Source of the DNA: a virus
IMG/VR virus record: IMGVR_UViG_3300050821_001577
Span: 1-60,471 of that record
Direction: 5' to 3' (one strand)
Length of the DNA stretch: 60,471 nt
This document shows, in pieces, positions 1-7,743 of this stretch (position 1 is its first letter; each line of letters begins with the position of its first letter). Below the pieces are notes generated by a model that was not told the DNA's origin, ran no database searches, and saw only the letters and a list, made by a program, of their open reading frames with translations. A program made the translations under genes and the position numbers.

Positions 1-1
1 T

Positions 2-391
2 GGTATCGAAGTGGCCCAAAGCCAACTGCCTATTTTGAAACGTGATGGACGATTGCCATTTTCGTTTCTTTGGCATCTAACTTGCGCCCTTCAATCCGCT
101 TGTGTTGCGCGAGTGCCGCTTTGCATTTGCCCCGTTCTGGGAATACGTCGCGATTCTCAAATTCTCTATCCGGTTGTCCAGCCGATCTCCATTTATGTGA
201 TCGATCAACTTTCCTTCTGGATCCTCTCCGTACTCCATCAACCATGCCATCCGATGTGCCAGCATCATCTTGCCGTTCACCCGGATATATCTATAACCAT
301 GGCCGGTTATCGTTCCTGCCTCTTTCTTCCAAAAGAACTGACCTGTCTTTTTGTTGTAAACAAGTTCTTCGTTGAGTTCTTTGTAGTCCAT
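2..391 (-). pseudogene. HNH/AP2 homing endonuclease, interrupted by in-frame amber codon and cut by window edge
   Basis: The first 104 residues are a free-standing HNH endonuclease of the same type as those at 2010, 52994 and 57281: an N-terminal YNKKTGQFFWKK strand, HRMAWLMEYG, the HNH core IDHINGDRLDNRIENLR, then the start of the AP2-like DNA-binding repeat (NTSGLKGAS). A TAG at 77-79 then stops it, but the same frame stays open to the window edge and encodes a recognisable continuation of the AP2 domain (MPKKRKWQSS...LALGHFDT). The TAG sits where sister genes have an aromatic residue, so a TGG-to-TAG change is likely. The gene lies just downstream of the major capsid gene. It is probably a decaying homing gene; readthrough is possible but unsupported. 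Confidence 0.8.
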
Positions 392-450
392 TTTGGCATC
401 CCTTCATCTGAAGGAAGCCGTATATCAGAAGCTGTACGATCCAGCAATGT

Positions 451-1365
451 TTACGATGTGGCAAACTCTGCCCATGCACACCGGGGATCGTTATATCCAA
501 ATGAATACCTTTCATACGCTTTTACGAGGAGATTGTCGGTAACATTATCGACCCACATATCGCTCTCGTAAGGTATACGAAGCATATGTATTAGACCTTC
601 GATGTTGGTCGTGAGGAACCACGCGAAGTTGCTGGTGAGGAAGTCCATCACGAGATGGCCCTCGGGGAGGCCGCCGGATAGCGTGAGGATCGCGTTGACA
701 TCGTTGTCTGCGGTACCGGGGCGCAGCTCGGTCTTCATCAGCCGGATTGCGACTTGCTCTAGATTCGGCGGAACGATCAGCCGGCGGGCTCGCGCCATGA
801 TGCGCAGGCCGCGCTCATTGACGAACTGGGTTCGAACGTTGGTCATGTCAGCGAGGAGGGCAGCTTCGTTCAACGACTTCGGCGTTGCCGAGGTGTTGGC
901 CCATGTGCCGTTGTCGAAGGGGTGCGCCGTGGAAAACAGAGCAACGCCGTCACCGATGATCGACGTGTTGTAAACGTTGCCCAAGTTCAGGACGTTCGCA
1001 GCCTGGATTTCCTTGAACTGCGCAAATGCTTCCTGAAGCTTGAGATTGGTCGGATTGAACTGCGCCTTGTACAGATTGTCATCGATGGCTTTGCGGGTGA
1101 TCGCGTAACCTAACGCCACCTCTATATGTACAAACGCCCACGTAAAGCGCTCGCCGGCATTGTTGTCGAACTGAGTTGCCGCGCCTTCATCCTTCAGGAA
1201 CGGCAGCGCTACAAACGCCATCTGCGTCGATCGCTCAACCGCCATTGCCGACTTATGGGTTTTGAATACTTTGTCCCATTGTCTCGGAATCATATCATAG
1301 GAGCCGCGGACATCGAAGAGGCCCGGCAGTAGCTCAGATCGAATATTTGCGAGAGCAATGGGCAA
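451..1365 (-). CDS. Major capsid protein
   Basis: A 304-residue HK97-fold type major head protein. It resembles Mu gpT-like and related podoviral capsid proteins: LFSTAHPFDNGTWANT at about 143-158, followed by an acidic/aliphatic helix and an MARARRLIVPP segment typical of the P-domain, with conserved GNVYNT before it. The start codon is TTG, placed 6 nt after AGGAG; no ATG fits. It lies downstream of the decoration-like gene (53-nt gap) at the end of the minus-strand head block, possibly in a transcription unit separated from the scaffold and portal genes by the terminator at 2738-2762. Identification rests on motif and context; confidence is high. Confidence 0.9.
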   Translation of the reverse strand: MPIALANIRSELLPGLFDVRGSYDMIPRQWDKVFKTHKSAMAVERSTQMAFVALPFLKDEGAATQFDNNAGERFTWAFVHIEVALGYAITRKAIDDNLYKAQFNPTNLKLQEAFAQFKEIQAANVLNLGNVYNTSIIGDGVALFSTAHPFDNGTWANTSATPKSLNEAALLADMTNVRTQFVNERGLRIMARARRLIVPPNLEQVAIRLMKTELRPGTADNDVNAILTLSGGLPEGHLVMDFLTSNFAWFLTTNIEGLIHMLRIPYESDMWVDNVTDNLLVKAYERYSFGYNDPRCAWAEFATS

Positions 1366-1418
1366 TTGAAGCTCCTATCAGGCAGACGTAAGAATGTGAT
1401 GCATCGTAACCATCAAGG

Positions 1419-2009
1419 TTATGGCACCCCGGTCAGAGTGCGGAAGCGCTGGTTGTTGAAGGTGACCACGACCCAATTGAACGGCGTGGTCGAGTCAGAT
1501 CCGTTACCGACGCCTTTGTACAAATCCACAATCTGGAACGGAGCAACGTTGCTGGTCGTGATCGTTGATTGATCGACCGTAAAGCCAGAGAAGCCGCCGC
1601 CCACAGTTGAGCCCGTACCAGTGGCCCAGCCAATATTTCCGCCGATATTCGATGTGACAATCGCGGTGTTAAGTGCGGCAACGAGGAAAAGCGCTCCTGG
1701 CGCATTGATCAGATACCCTGTGGCATCCGAGGCCGCTGAGCCTACCCAAAACGGGCTAGGCTGGAGGGTGAGCTGGCCACCTGTCGGAACGTAGTTGCAG
1801 CCAACAAAGATGCCTTCAAGAATGGTAGCAGTGCTGGCCGCTTGGATGATGTAGCTCGTGGCAGACTGGCTTTTGACGACCGGATCGCCGTTGAAGATCT
1901 TGGTGGCGTTGCTCGACTGAATTTGCCGGGTCAATTGCTGGTAGTCGGGGCCGAAGCCGGGCAAATAACCAATATGTCTGAATCCAAAACTGGCTTGCGT
2001 ATTGGCCAT
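1419..2009 (-). CDS. Putative capsid decoration/stabilisation protein
   Basis: A 196-residue protein without cysteine clusters or membrane segments, rich in Gly, Ser, Thr and small hydrophobics (beta-sandwich-like composition). Its N-terminus, MANTQASFGFRHIGYLPGFG, is of a type seen immediately upstream of major capsid genes in podoviruses. It starts directly after the stop of the upstream HNH gene (TAA followed at once by ATG). Position between scaffold-like and capsid genes and predicted beta content suggest a head cement or decoration protein. The function is inferred from location only. Confidence 0.6.
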   Translation of the reverse strand: MANTQASFGFRHIGYLPGFGPDYQQLTRQIQSSNATKIFNGDPVVKSQSATSYIIQAASTATILEGIFVGCNYVPTGGQLTLQPSPFWVGSAASDATGYLINAPGALFLVAALNTAIVTSNIGGNIGWATGTGSTVGGGFSGFTVDQSTITTSNVAPFQIVDLYKGVGNGSDSTTPFNWVVVTFNNQRFRTLTGVP

Positions 2010-2537
2010 TTAGTTTACCTCGTGTAGCGGCGAGAACTCGCCGAAATATTTGAGTTCTGCTGTTTGTCTAGCAGCGGCGGCACTATCCAAAGTGTCGAAG
2101 TATCCAAGCCATATCTGCTTCCCATCGACCCTTATTCTTGAGCAAAGACGCCCGCTTTTTCCCTCAATCGTTACTCCACGCACGCCCGTAGGATTATCCT
2201 TGCGGAGTGACATATTCCGATTGTTCTGGGTGTAAGTGGCGAGACGCAGATTGATCCATTTATCATTCCGTGGATCGCGGTCTTTGTGGTCCACCCCATG
2301 CTGAGGCCATTCGCCAGTCTGTAGGAACCAAATCAGATGGATGGCCATATATTCGTGGCCTTTGTAGCCAACAATTTTGTAGCCATCGGCGTTAACACAG
2401 CCAGCAGGACCGGCGGCAACGCCGCGGCGCGGCGGTCGCTTCCAATTCAGAGCGCCAGTCAACGGATCATACGAAAGCAGAGAACGAGCCAGCTCAAGGC
2501 TCAGTTCATCTTCTTTCTGTCGAACACGTGACGGCAT
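2010..2537 (-). CDS. HNH homing endonuclease with AP2 domain
   Basis: A 175-residue free-standing HNH endonuclease: N-terminal LLSYDPLTGALNWKRPP module, HLIWFLQTGEWP, core VDHKDRDPRNDKWINLRLATYTQN (residues about 80-105), then an AP2-type DNA-binding domain (GVRGVTIEGKSGR...WLGYFDT). It probably nicks or cuts DNA at an allelic site lacking the gene. The stop codon TAA is immediately followed by the ATG of the decoration-like gene, so insertion did not disturb the downstream start. It is paralogous to the HNH genes at 2, 52994 and 57281. Confidence 0.92.
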   Translation of the reverse strand: MPSRVRQKEDELSLELARSLLSYDPLTGALNWKRPPRRGVAAGPAGCVNADGYKIVGYKGHEYMAIHLIWFLQTGEWPQHGVDHKDRDPRNDKWINLRLATYTQNNRNMSLRKDNPTGVRGVTIEGKSGRLCSRIRVDGKQIWLGYFDTLDSAAAARQTAELKYFGEFSPLHEVN

Positions 2538-2705
2538 AGCCGGTACCGCTCCTAGTTAAGGGAGGCTGTACTGCAATGCCTGCAGGTATAGTGCCTTGGG
2601 GAAAGCCGCTTCTGCTGGAGCGGATCGGAAGGAAATGCGCCCTGCGCGTCTCAACTTCAGATGAATTATCGGCGAAATGCTGAGGCCGATTTGGTGCTAG
2701 TTCCC

Positions 2706-2734
2706 GCAATACAGGGAAATATAATTGCCGTCAA
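2706..2734 (-). promoter_or_regulatory. Possible promoter for the HNH/decoration/capsid unit
   Basis: On the minus strand TTGACG (2729-2734) is followed after 17 nt by TATTGC (2706-2711). The -35 box is good and the -10 box weak. It lies just downstream of the terminator hairpin at 2738-2762, where a new promoter for the highly expressed capsid genes would be expected. No transcript evidence. Confidence 0.3.
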
Positions 2735-2737
2735 TAA

Positions 2738-2762
2738 GAAAAACCCCGCTTGTTAGGCGGGG
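2738..2762 (-). terminator. Rho-independent terminator after the scaffold/glycosyltransferase block
   Basis: Reading the minus strand, a perfect 6-bp GC stem (CCCCGC 2757-2762 paired with GCGGGG 2744-2749, 7-nt loop) is followed directly by a T5 run (2739-2743). It lies 20 nt past the stop of the gene at 2782 and before the HNH/decoration/capsid genes. Confidence 0.85.
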
Positions 2763-2781
2763 AGGGGAAGAAAAATCCAAT

Positions 2782-3165
2782 TCATACGGCCGGTTCTTTT
2801 TCTTTCTCGGGCTCGGGCTTCGCCGCACCGCCGCTCAACAGACCTGTAGCCGTTTCCGGCTTGTCCTGAAATACAGCGGACGGAGGAATCGGCGTTACCG
2901 GGCCTCTCGGGTCAGATGCTGGGACTTCCTTGACCGGTACCGGCTCAAGAGCTGGCTTGCCGGTTTCGATCGCCGCAAGGATCTCATGAGCCTTGGAGGT
3001 AGCCGAAGAAAATACTGCGTCGTATTTCGTCTGCACCGAGGGCGGCGCGCTATCACCGGACGAAGCATCCTTCATTTCGATCTCAAGGCATTTCATCAGA
3101 ACGGTAAACGCCTCAATCTGGGTTGGGGCCTTGGCGACTTCCGCGATTAGCTGGTCAAGGGTCAT
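2782..3165 (-). CDS. Hypothetical virion-block protein with proline-rich tail
   Basis: A 127-residue protein of unknown function. The first ~65 residues are helical and acidic (MTLDQLIAEVAKAPTQIEAF); from about residue 70 the chain becomes rich in Pro, Ala, Glu and Val and probably disordered, ending in a KPEPEKEKEPAV tail. AAAGGAG precedes the ATG at good spacing. Its start overlaps the stop of the 42-residue gene upstream (ATGA), and a terminator follows. It could be a small accessory head protein. Confidence 0.75.
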   Translation of the reverse strand: MTLDQLIAEVAKAPTQIEAFTVLMKCLEIEMKDASSGDSAPPSVQTKYDAVFSSATSKAHEILAAIETGKPALEPVPVKEVPASDPRGPVTPIPPSAVFQDKPETATGLLSGGAAKPEPEKEKEPAV

Positions 3166-3290
3166 TTTTGCTCCTTTGGGTCAACACCCGCGACATATTG
3201 ATGGTGGCGCCGGTTCTGCCGGCGGTAACGAACAGTCGGTAACGCCGCCGACGTACCGGCAGCCTGCAGGGGCATTTCCAACACGGTCAT
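3162..3290 (-). CDS. Small basic protein (42 aa)
   Basis: An open frame of 42 codons whose ATG overlaps the stop of the gene above (ATGA at 3287-3290) and whose TGA overlaps the start of the gene below (ATGA at 3162-3165). This double coupling is the main evidence, since it fills an otherwise empty 120-bp gap exactly. The product is basic and rich in Arg, His and Gln towards the C-terminus (VRYRRQNRRHHQYVAGVD). No clear Shine-Dalgarno; translation would rely on coupling. Function unknown. Confidence 0.5.
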   Translation of the reverse strand: MTVLEMPLQAAGTSAALPTVRYRRQNRRHHQYVAGVDPKEQK

Positions 3291-3529
3291 CGGGGAAAGT
3301 GGAGTAAGCCACCCCCAGCGCTCAGAAGGCAAGACAATAAGCTGAAGATGATGACGATGCAAATGATCGCTATGACGACCCAAATCACGATATTGATGAT
3401 CTGGACGACGATAGGAGGGAGGTGGGACATCAGGAACGGAAGCAAAAGCTTAATCAGAGACCAAAGCCCGATGGCGATAACGATGAAAATACAGACCTGT
3501 TCCCAGAACGCGAGGCTGAAGCAGCCCAT
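3287..3529 (-). CDS. Small membrane protein, two transmembrane helices
   Basis: An 80-residue very hydrophobic protein with two membrane segments (about residues 8-32 and 38-67, rich in Ile and Val) joined by a short SHLPP turn. AAGGA lies 7 nt before the ATG. Embedded in the virion operon, it could be a membrane-acting accessory such as a holin-like or DNA-entry protein, but nothing identifies a family. It is translationally coupled to the 42-aa gene downstream. Confidence 0.7.
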   Translation of the reverse strand: MGCFSLAFWEQVCIFIVIAIGLWSLIKLLLPFLMSHLPPIVVQIINIVIWVVIAIICIVIIFSLLSCLLSAGGGLLHFPR

Positions 3530-3591
3530 TGGCGTATTCCTTCGGTGAATATCAGGCCAATCAGCTCAAGCCAGTTTTGTTCCAAAGAAAA

Positions 3592-4446
3592 TCAGGCCAG
3601 TTCGGATTCCAAATCGGGAAGCCATTCGCGTAGCGCCGCCTGAGCGGCAGATTTTGCCCTACGGTAACGATCGTCCACAGGCTCAGGAGGCCTCTGCCAG
3701 CGCGTCGTCCGAGCGCTGTCGTTGATCATTTTTGACCGTTCCTCAATCAATGGATGATGGCTGAGAAGCAGCTTTTTTCGCCATTCCGGCTCCTCAAACT
3801 CGGGAGAATTAATTATCGCATGAGCCATTTTCCGGCGATGGATAACCGCGGCATCGTAAAATGTAGCCCACCATGCCACGTCTCGGCGATCCATCGTACC
3901 AGGCCGGCGGCTGCCATCCGTCTGAACATCGGCAACGGCAATGCGCCCAATCAGTCTGGCGATGTCGTCAAGCCAATGGTCCACAAACCAATACGGAAAA
4001 TACGGCGGGTAGAAATATCCCATATGTTTGACGAGTCCAGCCGTTACCGCGTTGATCTCGGGAAACGACAGGTTGGCCATGTGGCTATAGACCACGCCAA
4101 TTCCATCGGGGAATAGGCTGGCAGCCTCTAAAATCTTGGTGTCAAACCCCGGTGTCAGGTGCGGCCTGTAGTCCACCATGTGCAAATAGACATCGGCTGG
4201 CGCGATCGTCAGAACGCGGTTGACCTTGGCTCCAAGCGTTTCCTCGCGTGGTCTAACTGAGACCTCAACGAAGTGATACTTTTCGGCTAATTCCCAGGCC
4301 GTAGCGATTGTTTCGGGCGTATCATCCTCATCTGCGGCGACAATGAGCCGAGTATCCATTTTTTGGATATTGCGAACCGTGGTTGCCACGGTCCAGCGCA
4401 GGAGTTCGGGTCGGCTGCGGGCTGTCAGGAGGATGCTGAGGCTCAT
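3592..4446 (-). CDS. Glycosyltransferase, GT-A type
   Basis: A 284-residue protein starting MSLSILLTARSRPELLRWTV, the nucleotide-sugar-binding first strand and helix of GT2-like GT-A glycosyltransferases, followed by LIVAADEDD and, further on, an HMVDY segment where the DxD-like metal site is expected. It probably transfers a sugar to a virion component, host envelope glycan or DNA; the acceptor is unknown. It overlaps the gene at 4443 (ATGA) and pairs with a second glycosyltransferase at 4739. Confidence 0.75.
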   Translation of the reverse strand: MSLSILLTARSRPELLRWTVATTVRNIQKMDTRLIVAADEDDTPETIATAWELAEKYHFVEVSVRPREETLGAKVNRVLTIAPADVYLHMVDYRPHLTPGFDTKILEAASLFPDGIGVVYSHMANLSFPEINAVTAGLVKHMGYFYPPYFPYWFVDHWLDDIARLIGRIAVADVQTDGSRRPGTMDRRDVAWWATFYDAAVIHRRKMAHAIINSPEFEEPEWRKKLLLSHHPLIEERSKMINDSARTTRWQRPPEPVDDRYRRAKSAAQAALREWLPDLESELA

Positions 4447-4742
4447 GGCGTTTCTTCTACAACTTCAATGGCCGCTTTGGCGTCCTGCCAATAAAGCATC
4501 CAATTAGGTCTTATTGGAAGGATGAGAGCAATTGACTTCTTGGCATCAAGCATAGCTGGAGCCCCAGCATTCCCCATAGAAATTCCATCAGGGTTATACC
4601 CCTCGGACTCACATAATTTCCTTGCTATACGGTATATTCTCTCATGTTCTCCAGTTGCGAATAACTGTGAAAATTCAGCAGCCGCTTCGAGGACGCCCAA
4701 TAAAGCTGCGCTGACTTTTTCTTCCACTTCATGGAATGTCAT
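4443..4742 (-). CDS. Hypothetical protein between two glycosyltransferases
   Basis: A 99-residue acidic helical protein (MTFHEVEEKVSAALLGVLEAAAEF) with no recognised domain. Its C-terminal part (RPNWMLYWQDAKAAIEVVEE) looks like an amphipathic helix. ATGA overlaps connect it to glycosyltransferase genes on both sides, so it is probably co-translated with them. Function unknown. Confidence 0.7.
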   Translation of the reverse strand: MTFHEVEEKVSAALLGVLEAAAEFSQLFATGEHERIYRIARKLCESEGYNPDGISMGNAGAPAMLDAKKSIALILPIRPNWMLYWQDAKAAIEVVEETP

Positions 4743-5491
4743 TCTGCTGCCATCTGCTTCACGGCATCAACCAACGTCAGAGGCGACGCGTTCTGCTCTC
4801 TTTCCGTGAGATATTGGATGTAGTTACCCTTGTACGAATATTGCCCGACATGCTCGATGTCATGCTCAAGCGAGGCCCAGATATCGCCTCCGCAGGTTCG
4901 CCAACGCTGGCAGAACGCAAGATCCTCGGACAACTTGCCGGCCTGATTATCGTCCGGGTTATCGAACGTATCGAACAGCCTCAGAATGCGTCCGCCGAGC
5001 ATGTCCTTTGCCGCGTGATACGTCATCCGGGTATCGATAACCTCAGGCATCTGCTTAAGCATGATATCAACGGCATCGCGGCGGATCAGAAAACAGCCCA
5101 TGCCTAGCCCAGCTACCGTCATGAAGTTGCCGTTGCGCTTCACGTCTTTCTCAGCAAGCCCCGATGCTGCCCATTGAATCGGCAACGTCTTCTTGGGATA
5201 GATCGCGCCAACCATCGGCTCATTGAGCAAGATCATGTCAAGCACGACCTGAGGCCCAAAGCTCATATCCGAATCAATGAACAGCATATGCGTCGCGTCG
5301 GGACATCCGTCATACCATCCCGTCAGCATGATATTCCGCGCCTCGCTCACATCTGGATAGCTGAATGCCGCGATACCGCCTCGGATGTTCCGTGACGAAA
5401 ACATCTGAATCAAGGCATGGGTGGTGTTGAGCGTCGGGACCGAGACAACATTGCCATACGCGGGCAGGCAAACGAGGATGTTGGGCGTCAT
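4739..5491 (-). CDS. Glycosyltransferase family 2-like protein
   Basis: A 250-residue protein with a clear GT-A organisation: LVCLPAYGNVVSVPT at the N-terminus, ARNIMLTGW helix, the metal/nucleotide site LFIDSDMSF (DSD at 73-75), a VGAIYPKK segment, and a late acidic SEDLAFCQRWRTCGGDIW motif that matches the catalytic-base region of GT2 enzymes. It probably glycosylates a surface or virion target. It overlaps its neighbours by ATGA; the HNH gene at 5488 was inserted directly upstream. Confidence 0.85.
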   Translation of the reverse strand: MTPNILVCLPAYGNVVSVPTLNTTHALIQMFSSRNIRGGIAAFSYPDVSEARNIMLTGWYDGCPDATHMLFIDSDMSFGPQVVLDMILLNEPMVGAIYPKKTLPIQWAASGLAEKDVKRNGNFMTVAGLGMGCFLIRRDAVDIMLKQMPEVIDTRMTYHAAKDMLGGRILRLFDTFDNPDDNQAGKLSEDLAFCQRWRTCGGDIWASLEHDIEHVGQYSYKGNYIQYLTEREQNASPLTLVDAVKQMAAE

Positions 5492-6315
5492 TCTAACGAA
5501 ATTCCTTGTTGAGCGGCTTTCTTGGCTGCAATAGTCGCAAACCTTTTAGCCTGAATGGCTGCGTTAACTTCTGGAGTTCTAGGCTTCTTTTTCATGGCAG
5601 AAGCTCGCATGGCTCCCATCCCCTCCTGAGAAAAAGTTCGCCCATTTGGCCATTTTTTCTTTCCTCTAGCCGCTTCTCCATTTTTTCTGATCTTTTCTAA
5701 CCATTCCGGGGTCAGAACTCTGCCATTTGGCCATTTTTTCTTGCCCTTATGGGCTAGGCTCATATTACGCCGACCTTCTTCTGAGATTGGTTTTCTGTTT
5801 GGATACTTCATTCCAGTCTTAGCCTTCACCATTTTAGCAATGGTCTCTGGCGAAAGCGTTCGGCCTTTCATTCTTCTAGAAATTCTTTCACCAAATTCCT
5901 TGGGAAATTTTCGACCTTTATTGATTGCTGATATTTTTGCCGAAAAACCTGGAGGCATTTTCTTGCCTCGTTTAGCCGCCGCTATATTTTCTCTCGCTTG
6001 AAGCGAAAGAACCCTTTTCTTCGAAACCTTGGCCGCTTCATCAATAACGAGCGCCATATCATCAGGCTTCTTTTTAAGCCTATAGCTGATCAGAAGCGCA
6101 GAATACCAATCTTTATTCTCGCGATGAACTGCGTAATGATCCGCTACAGAAAGCGCAATCCAATTGGATGGATCGTTATTGTTAGGATTGAAATCGGCAT
6201 GATGAATATCGAATGTCACACCATATTCATCGATCGGTATTGGTCCATTCAAGGCGATCCACGCTTGACGTATCCTCTTTTGAGACATCAAGCGGACCGT
6301 TCTTCCTTTTCTCAT
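5488..6315 (-). CDS. HNH endonuclease with NUMOD3 repeats
   Basis: A 275-residue homing-type endonuclease. The HNH core is near the N-terminus (IHHADFNPNNNDPSNWIALSVADHYAVH, about 37-64). The C-terminal two thirds is a chain of lysine-rich NUMOD3-like DNA-binding repeats (GRTLSPETIAKMVKAK, KPISEEGRRNMSLAHKGKKKWPNG, then two more ending in KKWPNGR). The ATG follows directly on the TAA of the upstream gene, and the end overlaps the glycosyltransferase start (ATGA), so the insertion is seamless. Confidence 0.9.
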   Translation of the reverse strand: MRKGRTVRLMSQKRIRQAWIALNGPIPIDEYGVTFDIHHADFNPNNNDPSNWIALSVADHYAVHRENKDWYSALLISYRLKKKPDDMALVIDEAAKVSKKRVLSLQARENIAAAKRGKKMPPGFSAKISAINKGRKFPKEFGERISRRMKGRTLSPETIAKMVKAKTGMKYPNRKPISEEGRRNMSLAHKGKKKWPNGRVLTPEWLEKIRKNGEAARGKKKWPNGRTFSQEGMGAMRASAMKKKPRTPEVNAAIQAKRFATIAAKKAAQQGISLE

Positions 6316-7011
6316 TTATTCCTCATCCACCATATGTTGTGGACGAGGTATATCACGTGTCATTGAAGGGTCAATCTTAATCGCAACCCTATTCCCACGC
6401 GCCCCAACCTCAGCGCCCGGCAACTTAGCCTGTGTAAGACGCAATGCGTCCGTCTGATCACGCGTCTGCTTCTGAGCTCGCATGTGATCCTCGTACTGGG
6501 CTTCCTGCGTCAATGTCTCAGGACGCTCCTCAAGACGTAACCCCTTCACAACTATCTGGCCTTCATACCCCGGCGCAGTGTACATGCCTGGATATCGCGA
6601 AGCCGGGACTGGGCGCCAACCGTTCGCCCACATCTGCAATTGCTGCTCATCCATCTCTTTTCCAAGAGCAGAAATCGCATTCCACTGAAAAGTCCATCCA
6701 GGAGGCGCCTTGACCTTCTCGTAAAGATCGCCGCCAGATTCCGGCCTCATACGCACAAGCTCCTCGCCATCACGGCCCATCACACGAGCATTGCTACGGC
6801 TCGGCTCGCGCGCCATTTCGCGGGGTTGCTCCCGTGGCACAGGACGAGGATTGTTACGGCGCAGCGGCGGCGAGGCCTGAGCAGCATGGGGTGGTGTAGT
6901 CTGGACTGGCGGCTTGCTTGGCCTACCAGGTGGTTTCCGCGGCGTCACGCCATCTTTGAGATATCCATACGGAGCAGGATTCGGTTGGGCCGAAAGAGGC
7001 TGCGGTGCCAT
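6316..7011 (-). CDS. Virion-block protein, paralogue 1 of three (Pro-rich N-terminus plus FQW/GW domain)
   Basis: About 231 residues from the ATG at 7009-7011, chosen because GGAGACG precedes it at normal spacing; upstream in-frame ATGs lack this and overlap the neighbour deeply. The N-terminal half is Pro/Arg-rich with an AT-hook-like GRPSKPP. The C-terminal half holds a domain shared with the genes at 7025 and 9321: PPGWTFQWNAIS, then GWRPVPASRYPGMY, then YEGQIVVKGLRLEERP. Function unknown; context suggests a minor capsid or internal virion protein. Confidence 0.75.
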   Translation of the reverse strand: MAPQPLSAQPNPAPYGYLKDGVTPRKPPGRPSKPPVQTTPPHAAQASPPLRRNNPRPVPREQPREMAREPSRSNARVMGRDGEELVRMRPESGGDLYEKVKAPPGWTFQWNAISALGKEMDEQQLQMWANGWRPVPASRYPGMYTAPGYEGQIVVKGLRLEERPETLTQEAQYEDHMRAQKQTRDQTDALRLTQAKLPGAEVGARGNRVAIKIDPSMTRDIPRPQHMVDEE

Positions 7012-7024
7012 ATCGTCTCCGTCA

Positions 7025-7741
7025 TCAATGTTCAGATGCTTGACCACTGGTAGCCTCCTCGGCAATGCGTTTGCGGATGTTTTCGATGGCATAGGGAAGA
7101 ATGATGGCATGCAAGGTTGGCCATTTCGAATCGGTTGCGCTTTCGCCCATAGCTTTCATATACTTCCTCTCTATTTCTTCCACTTCACGCCGATCTGAGC
7201 TGTAGACAAAATCATTCGCCAGACGGTCCCGCTCCTCAAATATCTGAGCGATATATGGCGTCAGTTCGCGAGGAATCTTAGTGGCGTTCTCAATCGTCTT
7301 AGTGGCACCGATCTCGGTTCGCTCGCCGCCGATCTTGAATTCACCTTCAAATAATGCGCCAGTGCTCTTGGCCCAATCGTCAACCATCTGCTTGGCTTTG
7401 GCGGTCTGTTCCGCGCGGTCGGCTTCTACTTCCCATTTGGACTTCTCAAATAAGCCAAGTCCATTGACTTCAATGTCTCCTATAAATCCCGCTGGCATGA
7501 AATAGCCATCGTGGCGAGATGCTGGCACTGCCGCCCAACCGGACAGGGTATGCCCCAGCGGCCTTTCGTAATGCACCTTGTCATGAACGAGATGCCACCA
7601 TTGATAAGACCGCCCCTGCGGCACCATCTCGGGCGGCACAAAGAACGGATCTGGATGCCGAGCGCGCGGCAGGATCGTATAGCCAGCGCCCCATAGGTCA
7701 TCAATGATCTCTCGGGAGACTATCTCGCGGACTGGTTTCAT
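7025..7741 (-). CDS. Virion-block protein, paralogue 2 of three
   Basis: A 238-residue protein starting at the ATG preceded by CGGAG (a GTG two codons upstream is possible). Residues ~30-95 carry the shared domain: GRSYQWWHLVHDK, GWAAVPASRHDGYFMPAGF, IGDIEVNGLGLFEKSK. The remainder is charged and helical (probable coiled coil about 95-150 and again 180-215). It follows the scaffold-like gene by a 2-bp gap or GTGA overlap. Function unknown; part of a paralogous trio. Confidence 0.8.
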   Translation of the reverse strand: MKPVREIVSREIIDDLWGAGYTILPRARHPDPFFVPPEMVPQGRSYQWWHLVHDKVHYERPLGHTLSGWAAVPASRHDGYFMPAGFIGDIEVNGLGLFEKSKWEVEADRAEQTAKAKQMVDDWAKSTGALFEGEFKIGGERTEIGATKTIENATKIPRELTPYIAQIFEERDRLANDFVYSSDRREVEEIERKYMKAMGESATDSKWPTLHAIILPYAIENIRKRIAEEATSGQASEH

Positions 7742-7743
7742 AG

